Shown here: positions 54,582 to 64,000 of the stretch, piece by piece | Numbering within the stretch: position 1 is the first letter of the stretch | How the letters are laid out: each line of letters opens with the position of its first letter | Assembly: GCA_947311845.1 (NCBI GenBank) | Contig: CAMZMU010000096.1 | Span: 11,808,910-11,872,909, forward strand | Reading direction: 5' to 3' | From: Poa pratensis | Taxonomy: Eukaryota; Streptophyta; Magnoliopsida; Poales; Poaceae | Length of the DNA: 64,000 bases | Translations under genes and position numbers: made by a program | The notes under the pieces: model-generated | What the model saw: the letters and a program-made list of their open reading frames with translations, nothing else | What the model was told of the DNA's origin: nothing | Database searches by the model: none

Positions 54582-55491
54582 TGTCGTGGTGGGATCACGG
54601 CAGATGCCATGGGTATGGCTTAGTTGGGGCCGAACGGTCGTTGGGGGAATCCGGGGAGGGTTTATGCACTCAAGACGTGCACAAGCAAGAACATGCAAGA
54701 AACCACAAGAACATGAACAAGAAACCAAGAAAGCCAAGAACACAAAAGACACCACGATGTACCCAGGTTCGGGGCCTTCGTGAGGAAGTAAAACCCCTAC
54801 TCCTGCCTTGCCTCTCTCAATATATCAGTGTGGTTCTCAGGTACAAGGTGCTCCTCGAGCTGTATGTTGCTACCAAAGTGAGAGCTCGAGGTAGAAGGTG
54901 AAACTACGAAGGGGGAAATGAGCTAGGGTTTGTGTCTCCCTCCCTCTGGAGGTAGAGAAGCCGCATATATACACAGGCCGAAGTACATTTTTACCCCTGC
55001 CTACAACTGACAATGGCATGGCCAAAAGGTAGAAGACAAGCCTCTGCCTCCTGCCAGCCCAACGGCCGGACTGTCAGGCCAGCCAGGCCTAGCTTTCCTC
55101 TTCTGGTCATACTTCAGTAGCCTGCCGAGGTCTAGCCTGTAGACCTTTCCCGAAAGCCGAGTCAGCTCCTAGGCCCCCGAGCTTCCGGGAATCCCGTGGA
55201 CGGACCTCGCCGTCCTCTGAAGCCTCGGGCTACGAGCTCTGCGGCACCCGTGACCTCTCTGACATGCCTCGATCCTTGCTGCCAACCTCGGATAACACTC
55301 CTGATCATATACCTCGGTGAGAATATCTTATTCCTGTGGTAGCTAGCTGACTGCCCCGAGGTTGATACCTCGGAGGATATACCTCGGAAAGTATACCTCC
55401 GTACACCTTACGTCGGATGACGCCTCCTGCGTCCTTGCTCAATCGTTCCCTCGGACAGCTTACTGCCTTAACCTTACATGTCTTTACCTCA
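54582..55491 (-). repeat. Gypsy 5' LTR (910 bp, cut by gap)
   Basis: Aligns with 41182-42090; differences are mostly one- or two-base indels. The last ~33 bp (ending CCCCGACA in the other LTR) are lost at the run of Ns. Confidence 0.85.
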
Positions 55492-55504
55492 NNNNNNNNN
55501 NNNN
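55492..55504. other. Assembly gap (13 N)
   Basis: Thirteen undetermined bases. The sequence after it restarts at a point matching 40890, inside the Copia RNase H end. Confidence 0.98.
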
Positions 55505-55792
55505 AGCATGAAGAACACCGCAATGCTATTGGTGTCAAGCTTTTACCAAGTGGTAAACTAGACTAATTTGTACTCTAGTGCAAGTGGGAGCGTTGGAGAT
55601 ATGTCCTAGAGGCAATAATAAAGTGATTTTATTTGTCATATCTCTTATTGGTTCATAAACGTTTTAATACCGTGCTAAAACTGTATTACTCGGAAACATA
55701 ATACACGTGTGGTATAGAAACAACCAGGTCCCTAGTAGCCTCTACTTGACTAGTTCGTTTGTGTAACAGATGATCAAGGTTCCTGATCACGG
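55505..55792 (+). mobile_element. Copia RNase H end and 3' LTR start, second copy
   Basis: Corresponds to 40890-41181: last codons of RNase H (E-H-R-N-A-I-G-V-K-L-L-P-S), purine tract, and LTR from about 55594, cut by the Gypsy LTR at 55793, the same junction as before. It differs from the first copy at about nine places in the last 200 bp, denser than in the Gypsy part. Confidence 0.85.
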
Positions 55793-56735
55793 TGTCGTGG
55801 TGGGATCACGGCAGATGCCATGGGTATGGCTTAGTTGGGGCCGAACGGTCGTTGGGGGAATCCGGGGAGGGTTTATGCACTCAAGACGTGCACAAGCAAG
55901 AACATGCAAGAAACCACAAGAACATGAACAAGAAACCAAGAAAGCCAAGAACACAAAAGACACCACGATGTACCCAGGTTCGGGGCCTTCGTGAGGAAGT
56001 AAAACCCCTACTCCTGCCTTGCCTCTCTCAATATATCAGTGTGGTTCTCAAGTACAAGGTGCTCCTCGAGCTGTATGTTGCTACCAAAGTGAGAGCTCGA
56101 GTAGAAGGTGAAACTACGAAGGGGGAAATGAGCTAGGGTTTGTTCCCCCTCTCTGGAGGTAGAGAAGCCGCATATATACACAGGCCGAAGTACATTTTTA
56201 CCCCTGCCTACAACTGACAATGGCATGGCCAAAAGGTAGAAGACAAGCCTCTGCCTCCTGCCAGCCCAACGGCCGGACTGTCAGGCCAGCCAGGCCTAGC
56301 TTTCCTCTTCGGTCATACTTCAGTAGCCTGCCGAGGTCTAGCCTGTAGACCTTTCCCGAAATGGCCAAGTCAGCTCCTAGGCCCCCGAGCTTCCGGGAAT
56401 CCCGTGGACGGACCTCGCCGTCCTCTGAAGCCTCGGGCTACGAGCTCTGCGGCACCCGTGACCTCTCTGACATGCCTCGATCCTTGCTGCCAACCTCGGA
56501 TAACACTCCTGATCATATACCTCGGTGGAGAATATCTTATTCCTGTGGTAGCTAGCTGACTGCCCCGAGGTTGATACCTCGGAGGATATACCTCGGAAAG
56601 TATACCTCGGACGTACACCTTACGTCGGATGACGCCTCCTGCGTCCTTGCTCAATCGTTCCCTCGGACAGCTTACTGCCTTAACCTTACATGTCTTTACC
56701 TCATCATTACCCTACCCGGGGGTAACCCCCCGACA
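55793..56735 (-). repeat. Gypsy 3' LTR, second copy (943 bp)
   Basis: TGTCGTGG...CCCCGACA; differs from 41182-42123 by a handful of single-base indels. Confidence 0.85.
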
Positions 56736-57224
56736 GTAGTCCCCGAAGCTGATGTGGTCTCGCAGCCTCGGATGAAAGGCCGCATCAGGTTCAACCCGAA
56801 ACCACATGCGCTACAATGTTTTGCAGGTTACCGAACCAATACTCCGAGAAATCCATCGGTCTGTTCCTCGGGCCATGCTGCTTTTCCGAGTATCCGCCGA
56901 GATCTCGGACGTCAACCCCTCGATTTCTGCATCCTTACTGACTTCGGTCAGAGAACACTGTTCACGTGTCCCATCCGTCACTTCCTGGTCCACGATAGTC
57001 AAAGCACTCGAGTGCTTTCCACCACGCGGCCCACGTCAGCGGAGGTTTCCCGCTTGCGCCGCTTCGCGCTCCAGTAACCGCGCCGCACGACGGTTTGCCT
57101 CCTGCAACCGATCCTGTGGCCTGCTCGCCCACCGCTATCTTCGTGCCACGTGGGCCATTGTGCACAAACGATCCCACTCGCCGCTCCGATAACCGCGCGG
57201 TAGTGCGCAGTTACCGCCCGCGGT

Positions 57225-57232
57225 TATAAATA
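57225..57232 (+). promoter_or_regulatory. TATA box of the antisense gene, second copy
   Basis: TATAAATA as at 42614. The leader exon ends at 57411 (GTATGT donor); the leader intron ends TCTCTGCAG at 57701. Confidence 0.6.
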
Positions 57233-57716
57233 TGGGCCCAGGGCAGTGCTTCCCTCTTCTTCCTCATTCACTCGCCGTCTCGCCTCCATCGCCACCAGCG
57301 CCGCCGCTTCCGGTTGAGAAGAAACGCGTTCCAGCCGCCGCCGACGAGCAGCTCCTTCGTCGCCGCTGCGACCGCGTCACCGGCGCCGCCCTTCAGCACC
57401 TCGTTTTCACGGTATGTACTCCCTTTCTTGATACCCTAGGCATTGCCCTAGGTTTCTTCCTCTTCGCGCTTTGGTTCTTCATATGTTCTTGAATAAAATT
57501 CTATTTACCTCCTCCGGTAGATCTTACTCGCATACTTTTTTGGGTAGAAATGAGTTTCATACCTCGGACAGACGTTCGCCTAGCATATATGTGCCTCTAT
57601 GTACATTAGATAGCCGTCCAACTCCTCCTGAGTTAGCCAGATATAGCCTTAGATTCCAGATTTACTTTTTCCTTTGCTAAACTTCTGTGCATTCTCTGCA
57701 GATTGATTCTGCCGAG

Positions 57717-60700
57717 ATGTCTCCTCCTGAGACTTCGGAACAAACCGAGGTTCCAGACCTCGAACTGGAGGTCGGAGAACGAGCCGGCTGGGAAGGTTCG
57801 GATGTAACTCCGGACGAAATCCAGTGGCTCAGGGCGACTCGGCGGATTCCCGCCGGGGTAGAATGTCGCCTGCCAGAGGGCGAACTCGAGCCTCAAGTCA
57901 AGGAAGGGGAACGGGTGGTCTTCGTCGCGCACTTCCAGCGCGGCTTCGGACTGCCCGTTAGTGATTTCTTCCGGAGCTTCCTCGACAAGTTCGGACTCCA
58001 GGTTCATCACCTCCCCGCCAACGCCATCACCACTCTCTCCTGCATCGTTTCCTTCTCTGAGGGATACCTCGGCCTCAAAGCCACGGTAGACCTCTTTTCT
58101 CGCTACTTCCAACTCAAGCGGCAAGTGATCCCGGATCCAAAGAACAAGGATCTGCCCAAGCAATTAACCGCCTGCGGAGCTGCCACCGTAGCTCCTCGCC
58201 GAAACTCCATCTTCCCACGTATCACTACTCCGGACACCGTTCGCAAGTGGCTCCGGACGTGGTTTTACGTGAAGAACTCCGGCGAAGAGGACCTCCTCAA
58301 CCTGCCGGCGTTTAACCTCAGCCCTCCTACAGAACAGCTCAACTGGGACTACACTCCCCCTCACAGCGGCGAACTCAAGTCCATCCATGAGTACATTGCG
58401 AAATGGCAGGACCCGGAGGACCCCGGAAACGACGGGAAAGTCCTGACGGCTGATGACCTGGCCTGCACATTCGTGAAGCGCAGGGTCTCCCCTCTCCAGG
58501 CGAGGTCTCACAAGATCTGCCACATGAGCGGTCTTTATGACCCCACCCGCCATACGCACGTTGCACTGGACAACGCCGCGGTAGCTCGGCGAGTCCGAGC
58601 TATCACCAAGTCCAAGATCCCTGACGCTTGGACATGGGGAAGAGAACCCCACTACCGGACCAAGCCAGCGAAACAGGTACGCTATTCCGACGTTTTCTTC
58701 GTACTCCTTTACCACCGAGGTCTTGCTACCGACGTTCATCTTGACAATTTTCTTCCTAACTCCTTTTCATATGTCTGCCATACAGCTGTTCTCCCGCCAG
58801 ACCGCCGAGGATGGAGTCCATCCTGCGGACCACTTCGGCAAGGATCTCCCTGTCGAGGACCCACCATCCAACGTGGACCCTGACAACGAGGATTATATGC
58901 CCATTGCCTCGGCCCGCATCACCACCGCGGGTAAGCCTCAAGCACAAGCTTCAGTTCAAGAGATTTCGGATGACGAGGAGGGGTTTCTCGTCATGGAACC
59001 AATAAACGCGGTACCTATCTCCTGCCTTCCTCACCTTCCGAACTTTACTCCAGCAACCAGCCGGAAACGCGCTGGTGCCGCAACTTCGGCCGCCGAACCA
59101 TCCGCCACTGGAGCCTCCGGACCCACTGAGGCTCCGGTCAAGAGACGTCGGCTGAAGAAGTCCGGAAATCCTCCTCATGCCCGAGGGGGCAAGAGGTTTC
59201 CTACCTCGGATGGGTAATGCTTTGCTTCTATAGCCAACAATGTTTGTTGCTTAAACATATTACCTCGGTATTAACACTTAACCATCTTCCTTCGTTGCAG
59301 TGACCCCATAGACGTGGATCAGGAGGTATCCTCCATGACTGCACCCGTTGGTGCCTCTGAAGCCACGACCACCCCGACGAACTCTCGCCCCGGATCTCCT
59401 CCACCGAGGTCTGGCCCGGCCTTGGGGAAATCTGCCCCCACCCGAGGTCAGACTTCTCCGCGTCCTCAAACGGATGCGGGGACCAATCGCGCCAGAACTC
59501 CGGCTACCGCCTTGCCGGAGCCTCGACTCTCCCCCCGCAGCCAGACTGCCCGCAACCAACAGCAGCAACAGCAGAAGCATCAGCAGAAGCAACAGCAAGC
59601 AGCAGCCCAAGCAACAGCCCCAAAAACCAGTTCGCCAGACTACCTTGCCGTTGGAGAAGGGCAAGGAGAAAGAGAAAGAGACGGTGAAGTCTAAGGTCAC
59701 CCCCAAACCAACATCTGGGTCTGGCACCCTGACTATCTCTTCTCCTTCAAGGATGCAACCGAGGTCTCCTCCCCCGGTGACACGCCGAATTCCTCCATTC
59801 GCCGCACCCGTTGATGAGACTGCCCCTCCGGCCGAAGAATATGCTCGGAGGGCATCTCTTATATTGGATAACCGGCCTGCTTCAAGCTCCGAGGCTGCTT
59901 TGGCCTTGGAGGCCTCGGTTAGGGGCATCGAGCAGGGCGGACCGTGGGGATTTCCTCCTCTGCGCACTGACAGTGACCAGAGCCTCGGCTCCTTGGAACA
60001 CTACAATGCAGACTGGAATTCTGCAGACGAGGTCTCCTCGGCCTCCCTAGCTGCTCCGGTGGCTGAGCATCCTGCGGGAAACAGCGCCTGCGGCCGAAGC
60101 GTATATGATCTACAAACTGCTGCCCTGCGTGCTGCTCAAAACATCGACGTAAGTCCTATTCTCTTTACTTTCATGCAGTATCTCATCTAATATCCACCAT
60201 TCCCAGTCCCCGAGATTCGAGGTAAACTATTGACGCTCCGCCGGAGTTAAAATTGTTTGGCTTGAATCTCAACTTTCCATTTTCATCCGACGTATCCAAA
60301 CCATTTTACCTTACGAGTCCCCGAGACTCCTGTCGAGGCATACCCCGGCAACATTTTCCCAATGATTTGACTCCGAGTCCCCGAGACTCTTGTCGAGGTA
60401 TAGCCTTTCTAACCGAGCTATGTTTTTCTTCCTTGCAGAATACTATGAACGTCCGCACGGATATCTTTCATACCCTCTTGTTTGACCACAAGAAACTCCA
60501 CGACGAGCACAAGGCCGTCCTTGCAGAAAAGAACTCTTTGGACGAGAAGCTACAACAAGAGAAAGCCGAAGTAGCTCGTCTGGTAAAGGAGCTCAAGCGC
60601 ATCACTGAGCTGCGGACGTCTGAAAAAGAGCAGCTGCAGGCGGAAAAGGCCAGTGTTGTCGAAACAGAGAAGAAACTTCGGGAGGATGCCGCCAAGGATC

Positions 60701-61602
60701 ACCAGGAAGCGCTCCAGTTAGCCGAGACCCGCGCCACCTCGGCCACAGAGGCTTTGGAAGCTCTGCAAGCGCAGGTCAACCAGTTTCTCCCGACGCTGCA
60801 AACTATCAACCGCGAGATGGACGGTAAGTTTCTTGCCCCCTTAGCTTTGCTTTGTCCTCCTTCCATCTCTTTCATTATTAACATGCTATCCTTCTGCAGA
60901 GCATTTCACCTACACCCAAGTCTCGGCCCGCAGTATCACTGCTCGGCACAGGGAGAGGCGTAAGGAGACGAACCCCGTCTGGACCGTTGAGGACCACATC
61001 GTGGCCATCAAGGCTCGGATCAATCCCTTGAAAACCATTGGGTCGGAACTTCTTGATGCAGGTGCGTCTGCTTTCCGAGCCTTATGGCCTCTTGCCGACG
61101 CTCCCAAATCTACGCCCGAGCTCGCCGCCCAGCTTCGCGACACCGAAAGAAGATTGCGAGAGTGGCGCTCATCTTCAGCTCGCGCTGGAGCTGATGCCGC
61201 TCTCAGGTTTATCATGACTTGGTGCGAGAAGATCGACCTCGAGAAGATGAACACTCTCCGGCGAGGCTCCCTTGGTCGTCCGACCCGATCCTTGTCGCGC
61301 GCCGCCAAAAGATGGCCAACTACTTTGCTGGATATGCCACCACGAAGAACTTGAGCGAAGGAGACACCTACTCCGACGCCGAGGATTACGAGCCAGAAGA
61401 CGAGGAATACGAAACAGAATCCGACGTCGAGGCCGAGCAAGGTGACGGCGGTGAAACCCGCGAAGCAGAAACCGAGGCTTCTCCACAACCTGGTGCCGAG
61501 GTTACTGCCGACGTTGCCAGCACTTCCCAGGCTACCTCGGCTCCGGACGAAATCCCTGCTACATCGGCTGCTGCCGACGTAATTCCTGATGCCTCGACCT
61601 GA
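57717..61602 (+). CDS. Antisense gene of the Gypsy element (Transposase_28-like), second copy
   Basis: The better-preserved version. Exon 1 57717-58676 is open for exactly 320 codons, from MSPPETSEQTEVP through the Transposase_28-like domain (FQRGFGLPVSDFFRSFLDKF, LFSRYFQLKRQVIPD, WTWGREPHYRTKPAKQ). Further exons by eye: 58786-59213, 59301-about 60149, 60439-60822, 60899-61602, all with GT/AG borders and phases that fit. Exon 2 has the acidic DNEDYMPIAS stretch and KRRRLKKSG. Exon 3 is Gln/Pro/Ser-rich and needs a frame change between about 59375 and 59640. Exon 4 is an unbroken coiled coil of about 120 residues (KLQQEKAEVARLVKELKRIT). Exon 5 is helical, then by a slip near 61270 enters the acidic tail (SDAEDYEPEDEEYETESDV). 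No catalytic motif recognised; probably a nuclear protein. Confidence 0.65.
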
Positions 61603-61755
61603 ACTTATGCTTGGCCAAAAAACTTCATTAAATCCCCGGTATGCCGGGACGCAGATGTAATCAAACTTAAGTAGTTCCTTTGCTACCTCTATTACTATCA
61701 TGCTCATTCGAACCATGCTTTTCTAAGCTTTATGTCGAATCCTTTTGAATGATTG

Positions 61756-62090
61756 CTCGAGTTTACTTTCGTGTTTACTATATTTGGCATTCTTTGCTCT
61801 TGTCTGCCATTCTGGCGTTCGACAGTCGAGTCACAAGATTGTTGTTCATAGCATACAGTACTTGGTAAATTCCGAGGTATGTTTCAAAGTCATCCGACAT
61901 AAAAAAGAAGTAAAAACAGGGGTTAGTAAACGACATATGCCGAACTGTCTTTTTGGACCGAGTCCCCGAGTTCATTTTCATGTTTCCCATGTTCTTTCGT
62001 CTTTGCTCTTGACTGCCATGCTGGCGTTCGTCAGTCGAGTCACAAGATTAGTTACATAGCATACAGTACTTGAAGTTTGAGACGAGGTTC
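61756..62090. repeat. Direct repeats, second copy
   Basis: Same pair as at 47137-47460, between the antisense gene stop (61602) and the pol stop (about 62194). Confidence 0.6.
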
Positions 62091-62193
62091 AAAATAGTTC
62101 GGCATACGAACGAAGAAAGAGTACAAACAAAAAGAAACATGCAATCATAAGAGCGAGGCAGTCCCCGAGCTCACTCTCGAGGTGCCGAAGTTT

Positions 62194-64000
62194 TTATTTA
62201 AAGATCAGCCGAGGTACATACATTACTTCCTTCAACAGTAGAAGGGTCGGAGTAGAGCTACATTCCATGGACGCTGAAGCTCCATCGGGTCTGTCCAGCC
62301 CATCTCCCCTTGGCTCCTGTGCATCTATAAGATAGTACGAATCATTGTGCAAAGCTCGGCTCACAATGTATGGTCCCTCCCATGGAGGTGACAACTTGTG
62401 CCGACCTTTGCTGCGCTGAACAAGCCTCAGCACTAGATCTCCTTCATTAAACTTTCGGGGTTTTACATGCCGACTTTGATAACGTCGGAGACCCTGCTGA
62501 TATATTGCTGACCGAGATAAGGCCAATTCTCTTGCTTCCTCGAGCAATCTACAGCATCTTCCCGAGCTTCTTTAGCCTCGGCTTCTGTGTACATTGCCAC
62601 TCTGGGCGCATCATATTCAATGTCGGTTGGCAGCATTGCCTCGGCCCCATAGACCATGAAAAATGGCGTATAGCCAGTTGATCTGTTCGGTGTGGTCCTT
62701 AGACCCCACAGAACTGCTGGTATCTCATCGATCCAACACCCCGGTGTTTTCAACAGTGGTTCTACCAACCGAGCTTTGATTCCGGCCAATACCAATGCAT
62801 TTGACCTCTCTACTTGCCCATTAGCCTGTGGGTGAGCCACCGAGGCTACGTCAAGTCGAATTCCCTTACTCATGCAGAACCGAGCAAACTCTCCGACAGC
62901 AAAGTTCGTGCCGTTGTCTGTAATATACTATGAGGATATCCGTATCTCAGGATTATTTCCTTCAAAAAGGTCACCGCCGTATGACCATCCACTTTTCGGA
63001 TTGGCTTCACCTCGATCCACTTAGTGAATTTGTCCACCATCACCAGTATGTGAGTCATATTGCCTCGGGCTGGCTTGAATTCTCCCACCATGTCCAGACA
63101 CCAAACTGCAAAGGGCCACGTGATAGGAATGGTCTTGAGCGCCGAAGCTGGCATGTGCTGCTGCTTGGCGAACCTTTGGCACCCTTCACATTTCCGAACT
63201 ATATCTTCTGCATCGGCATTGGCGGTGGGCCAATAGAACCCGTGCCGGAACACCTTGGCCACCAGAGCTCTTGTGCTGCAATGATGTCCACATTCTCCTT
63301 GGTGGATTTCTAAAAGCATCTCCTTGCCTTCAGCTGGTTCGACACACCTCTGCAACACCTCGGTCACACTTCTCTTGTATAGCTCCTTGTTGATGATGGT
63401 GTATCCCTTAGCTCTCCTCTGGATTCTCCTTGCCTCGGTTGTATCACTTGGCAAACTTCCATCGGCTATGAAGTTCATGATCTGCTCCGCCCATTCCGGC
63501 ACTGGATGCAGAGGAAAAAGCCTCTCATCTATCTCCATTGGTTCGGTCGCCATGATCTCCTTCATGATTTCCTCCACCATTGCTCGGCCAGTCCCCGAGT
63601 GTTGGTGCGAAGTCCCCGGGTCAGACCCGAAGTTCCCATCATCTATCTCCATAGGAAAAGCTCCATCAGTCCTCGGATACTGCGAAGCAGTCCCCGAGTC
63701 CGGCCAAACGCATCCGACGTCTACCTCCATAGGAATAGGCTCAGACTCCGAACTTGGCGGTAAGAAAATTGACTCGGAGTCAGGCGAGGGCTTGATTGAA
63801 GGAGTTCTCAAATGGTTCAGCGCTATCCCCGGTGGCACCGGTTCTTTGGATGAACCGAGCTTGGACAATACGTCGGCGGCTTCATTCTCCCCCCGAGGTA
63901 TGTGCTTGTACTCACATCCTTCGAAGAACCCAGACACCTTTTGCACATGAAACCGATACAACTCCATGTTCGCATCCAACGCATCCCAAGTGCCGGTGGA
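62194..64000 (-). pseudogene. Gypsy pol 3' part, second copy, cut by window end
   Basis: From the window edge: end of the archaeal-type RNase H (RGENEAADVLSKLG), the P-M-E-(V/I)-D linker, integrase zinc motif and W-C-L-D-M-V-G core (63979-62870), then, after the same one-base slip as in the first copy, VASVAHPQANGQVERSN and the integrase C-terminus (62873-62463, 62547-62194). Here the join near 62500 overlaps rather than gaps, and A-I-Y-Q-Q-G-L-R-R-Y is readable, which is broken in the first copy. Confidence 0.8.

Larger units (their letters stand above)
41182..55491 (-). mobile_element. Tat-type Gypsy LTR retrotransposon with antisense gene (copy before gap)
   Basis: LTRs at 41182-42123 and 54582-55491 (the latter cut about 33 bp short by the gap). 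Gag, protease, RT, RNase H and integrase run on the minus strand from 54269 to 47575. Between the integrase end and the left (3') LTR lies a plus-strand multi-exon gene (43104-46983). The pol has two RNase H-like domains and no chromodomain; these features and an antisense ORF in this position mark the Tat lineage (as in maize Grande or rice RIRE2). It lies inside the Copia 3' LTR. Confidence 0.9.
55793..64000 (-). mobile_element. Tat-type Gypsy element, second copy, cut by window end
   Basis: Near-identical repeat of 41182-49375: 3' LTR, antisense gene, direct repeats, and pol through integrase into the second RNase H. Same nest position. Likely the same locus assembled twice. Confidence 0.85.

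Noticed and set aside
55793..64000. A second, independent Gypsy insertion
   Set aside because: It shares the exact insertion junction in the same Copia LTR with the first one; duplication or assembly overlap is required.
1..64000. tRNA, rRNA or CRISPR features
   Set aside because: None seen; the tRNA-like words found are retrotransposon primer sites of 12-18 bases.

Overview
The window is plant nuclear DNA from a large-genome grass, most probably a Triticeae member (wheat, Aegilops, barley or rye). The grounds are two intron-split plant genes scattered in nested Copia, Gypsy, CACTA, Helitron, Harbinger, hAT and Stowaway elements, the Stowaway CTCCCTCCGT termini, and a Copia LTR that opens with the TGTTGGA.ATATGCCCTAGAGGC motif familiar from Triticeae elements. 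I could not run a search, so the species is an inference.

Left part (1-26,700) holds the genic content. On the minus strand lie exon 1 of an alpha/beta-hydrolase gene of the plant CGI-58/ABHD5-like family (870-1096, gene running off the left edge) and, upstream, a tandem copy of the whole gene (17061-7043). The second copy is dead. A 6.5-kb LTR retrotransposon with 419-bp LTRs and TSD ATATC sits inside its exon 2, exon 5 is frameshifted, and the end of the gene is damaged. Between the copies are a 1.9-kb Helitron (both termini visible), a fold-back element, degenerate ~50-bp repeats, a 1.2-kb Harbinger-like element carrying a decayed ORF, and a Stowaway MITE. On the plus strand is a small two-coding-exon gene for DNA polymerase delta subunit 4 (21171-21669), with a hAT-type MITE in its probable leader intron and a retroposed 1.17-kb segment just after its stop.

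Middle part (28,209-41,181) is a nest. A CACTA (En/Spm) element starts at 28209 and encodes a small coiled-coil/membrane ORF and a decayed TnpD transposase. The transposase is split first by a 1.8-kb solo-LTR-like insertion (TSD GTCAT) and then by a Copia element (5' LTR 34256-35911, frameshifted gag-pol 36975-40951). The 3' LTR of the Copia is itself interrupted by a Gypsy element.

Right part (41,182-64,000) is a ~14-kb Gypsy element of the Tat type, with gag-pol on the minus strand. Its pol carries two ribonuclease H domains. Between pol and the 3' LTR it has a multi-exon gene on the opposite strand with its own TATA box, a leader intron, a Transposase_28-like N-terminal domain, a basic region, a coiled coil and an acidic tail. 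At 55492-55504 there are 13 Ns. The 8.5 kb after them repeat 40890 onward, including the same Copia/Gypsy insertion junction. That is best explained as two overlapping contigs left unmerged, less likely as a true segmental duplication. Everything after 55504 should be treated as a possible second reading of the same locus.
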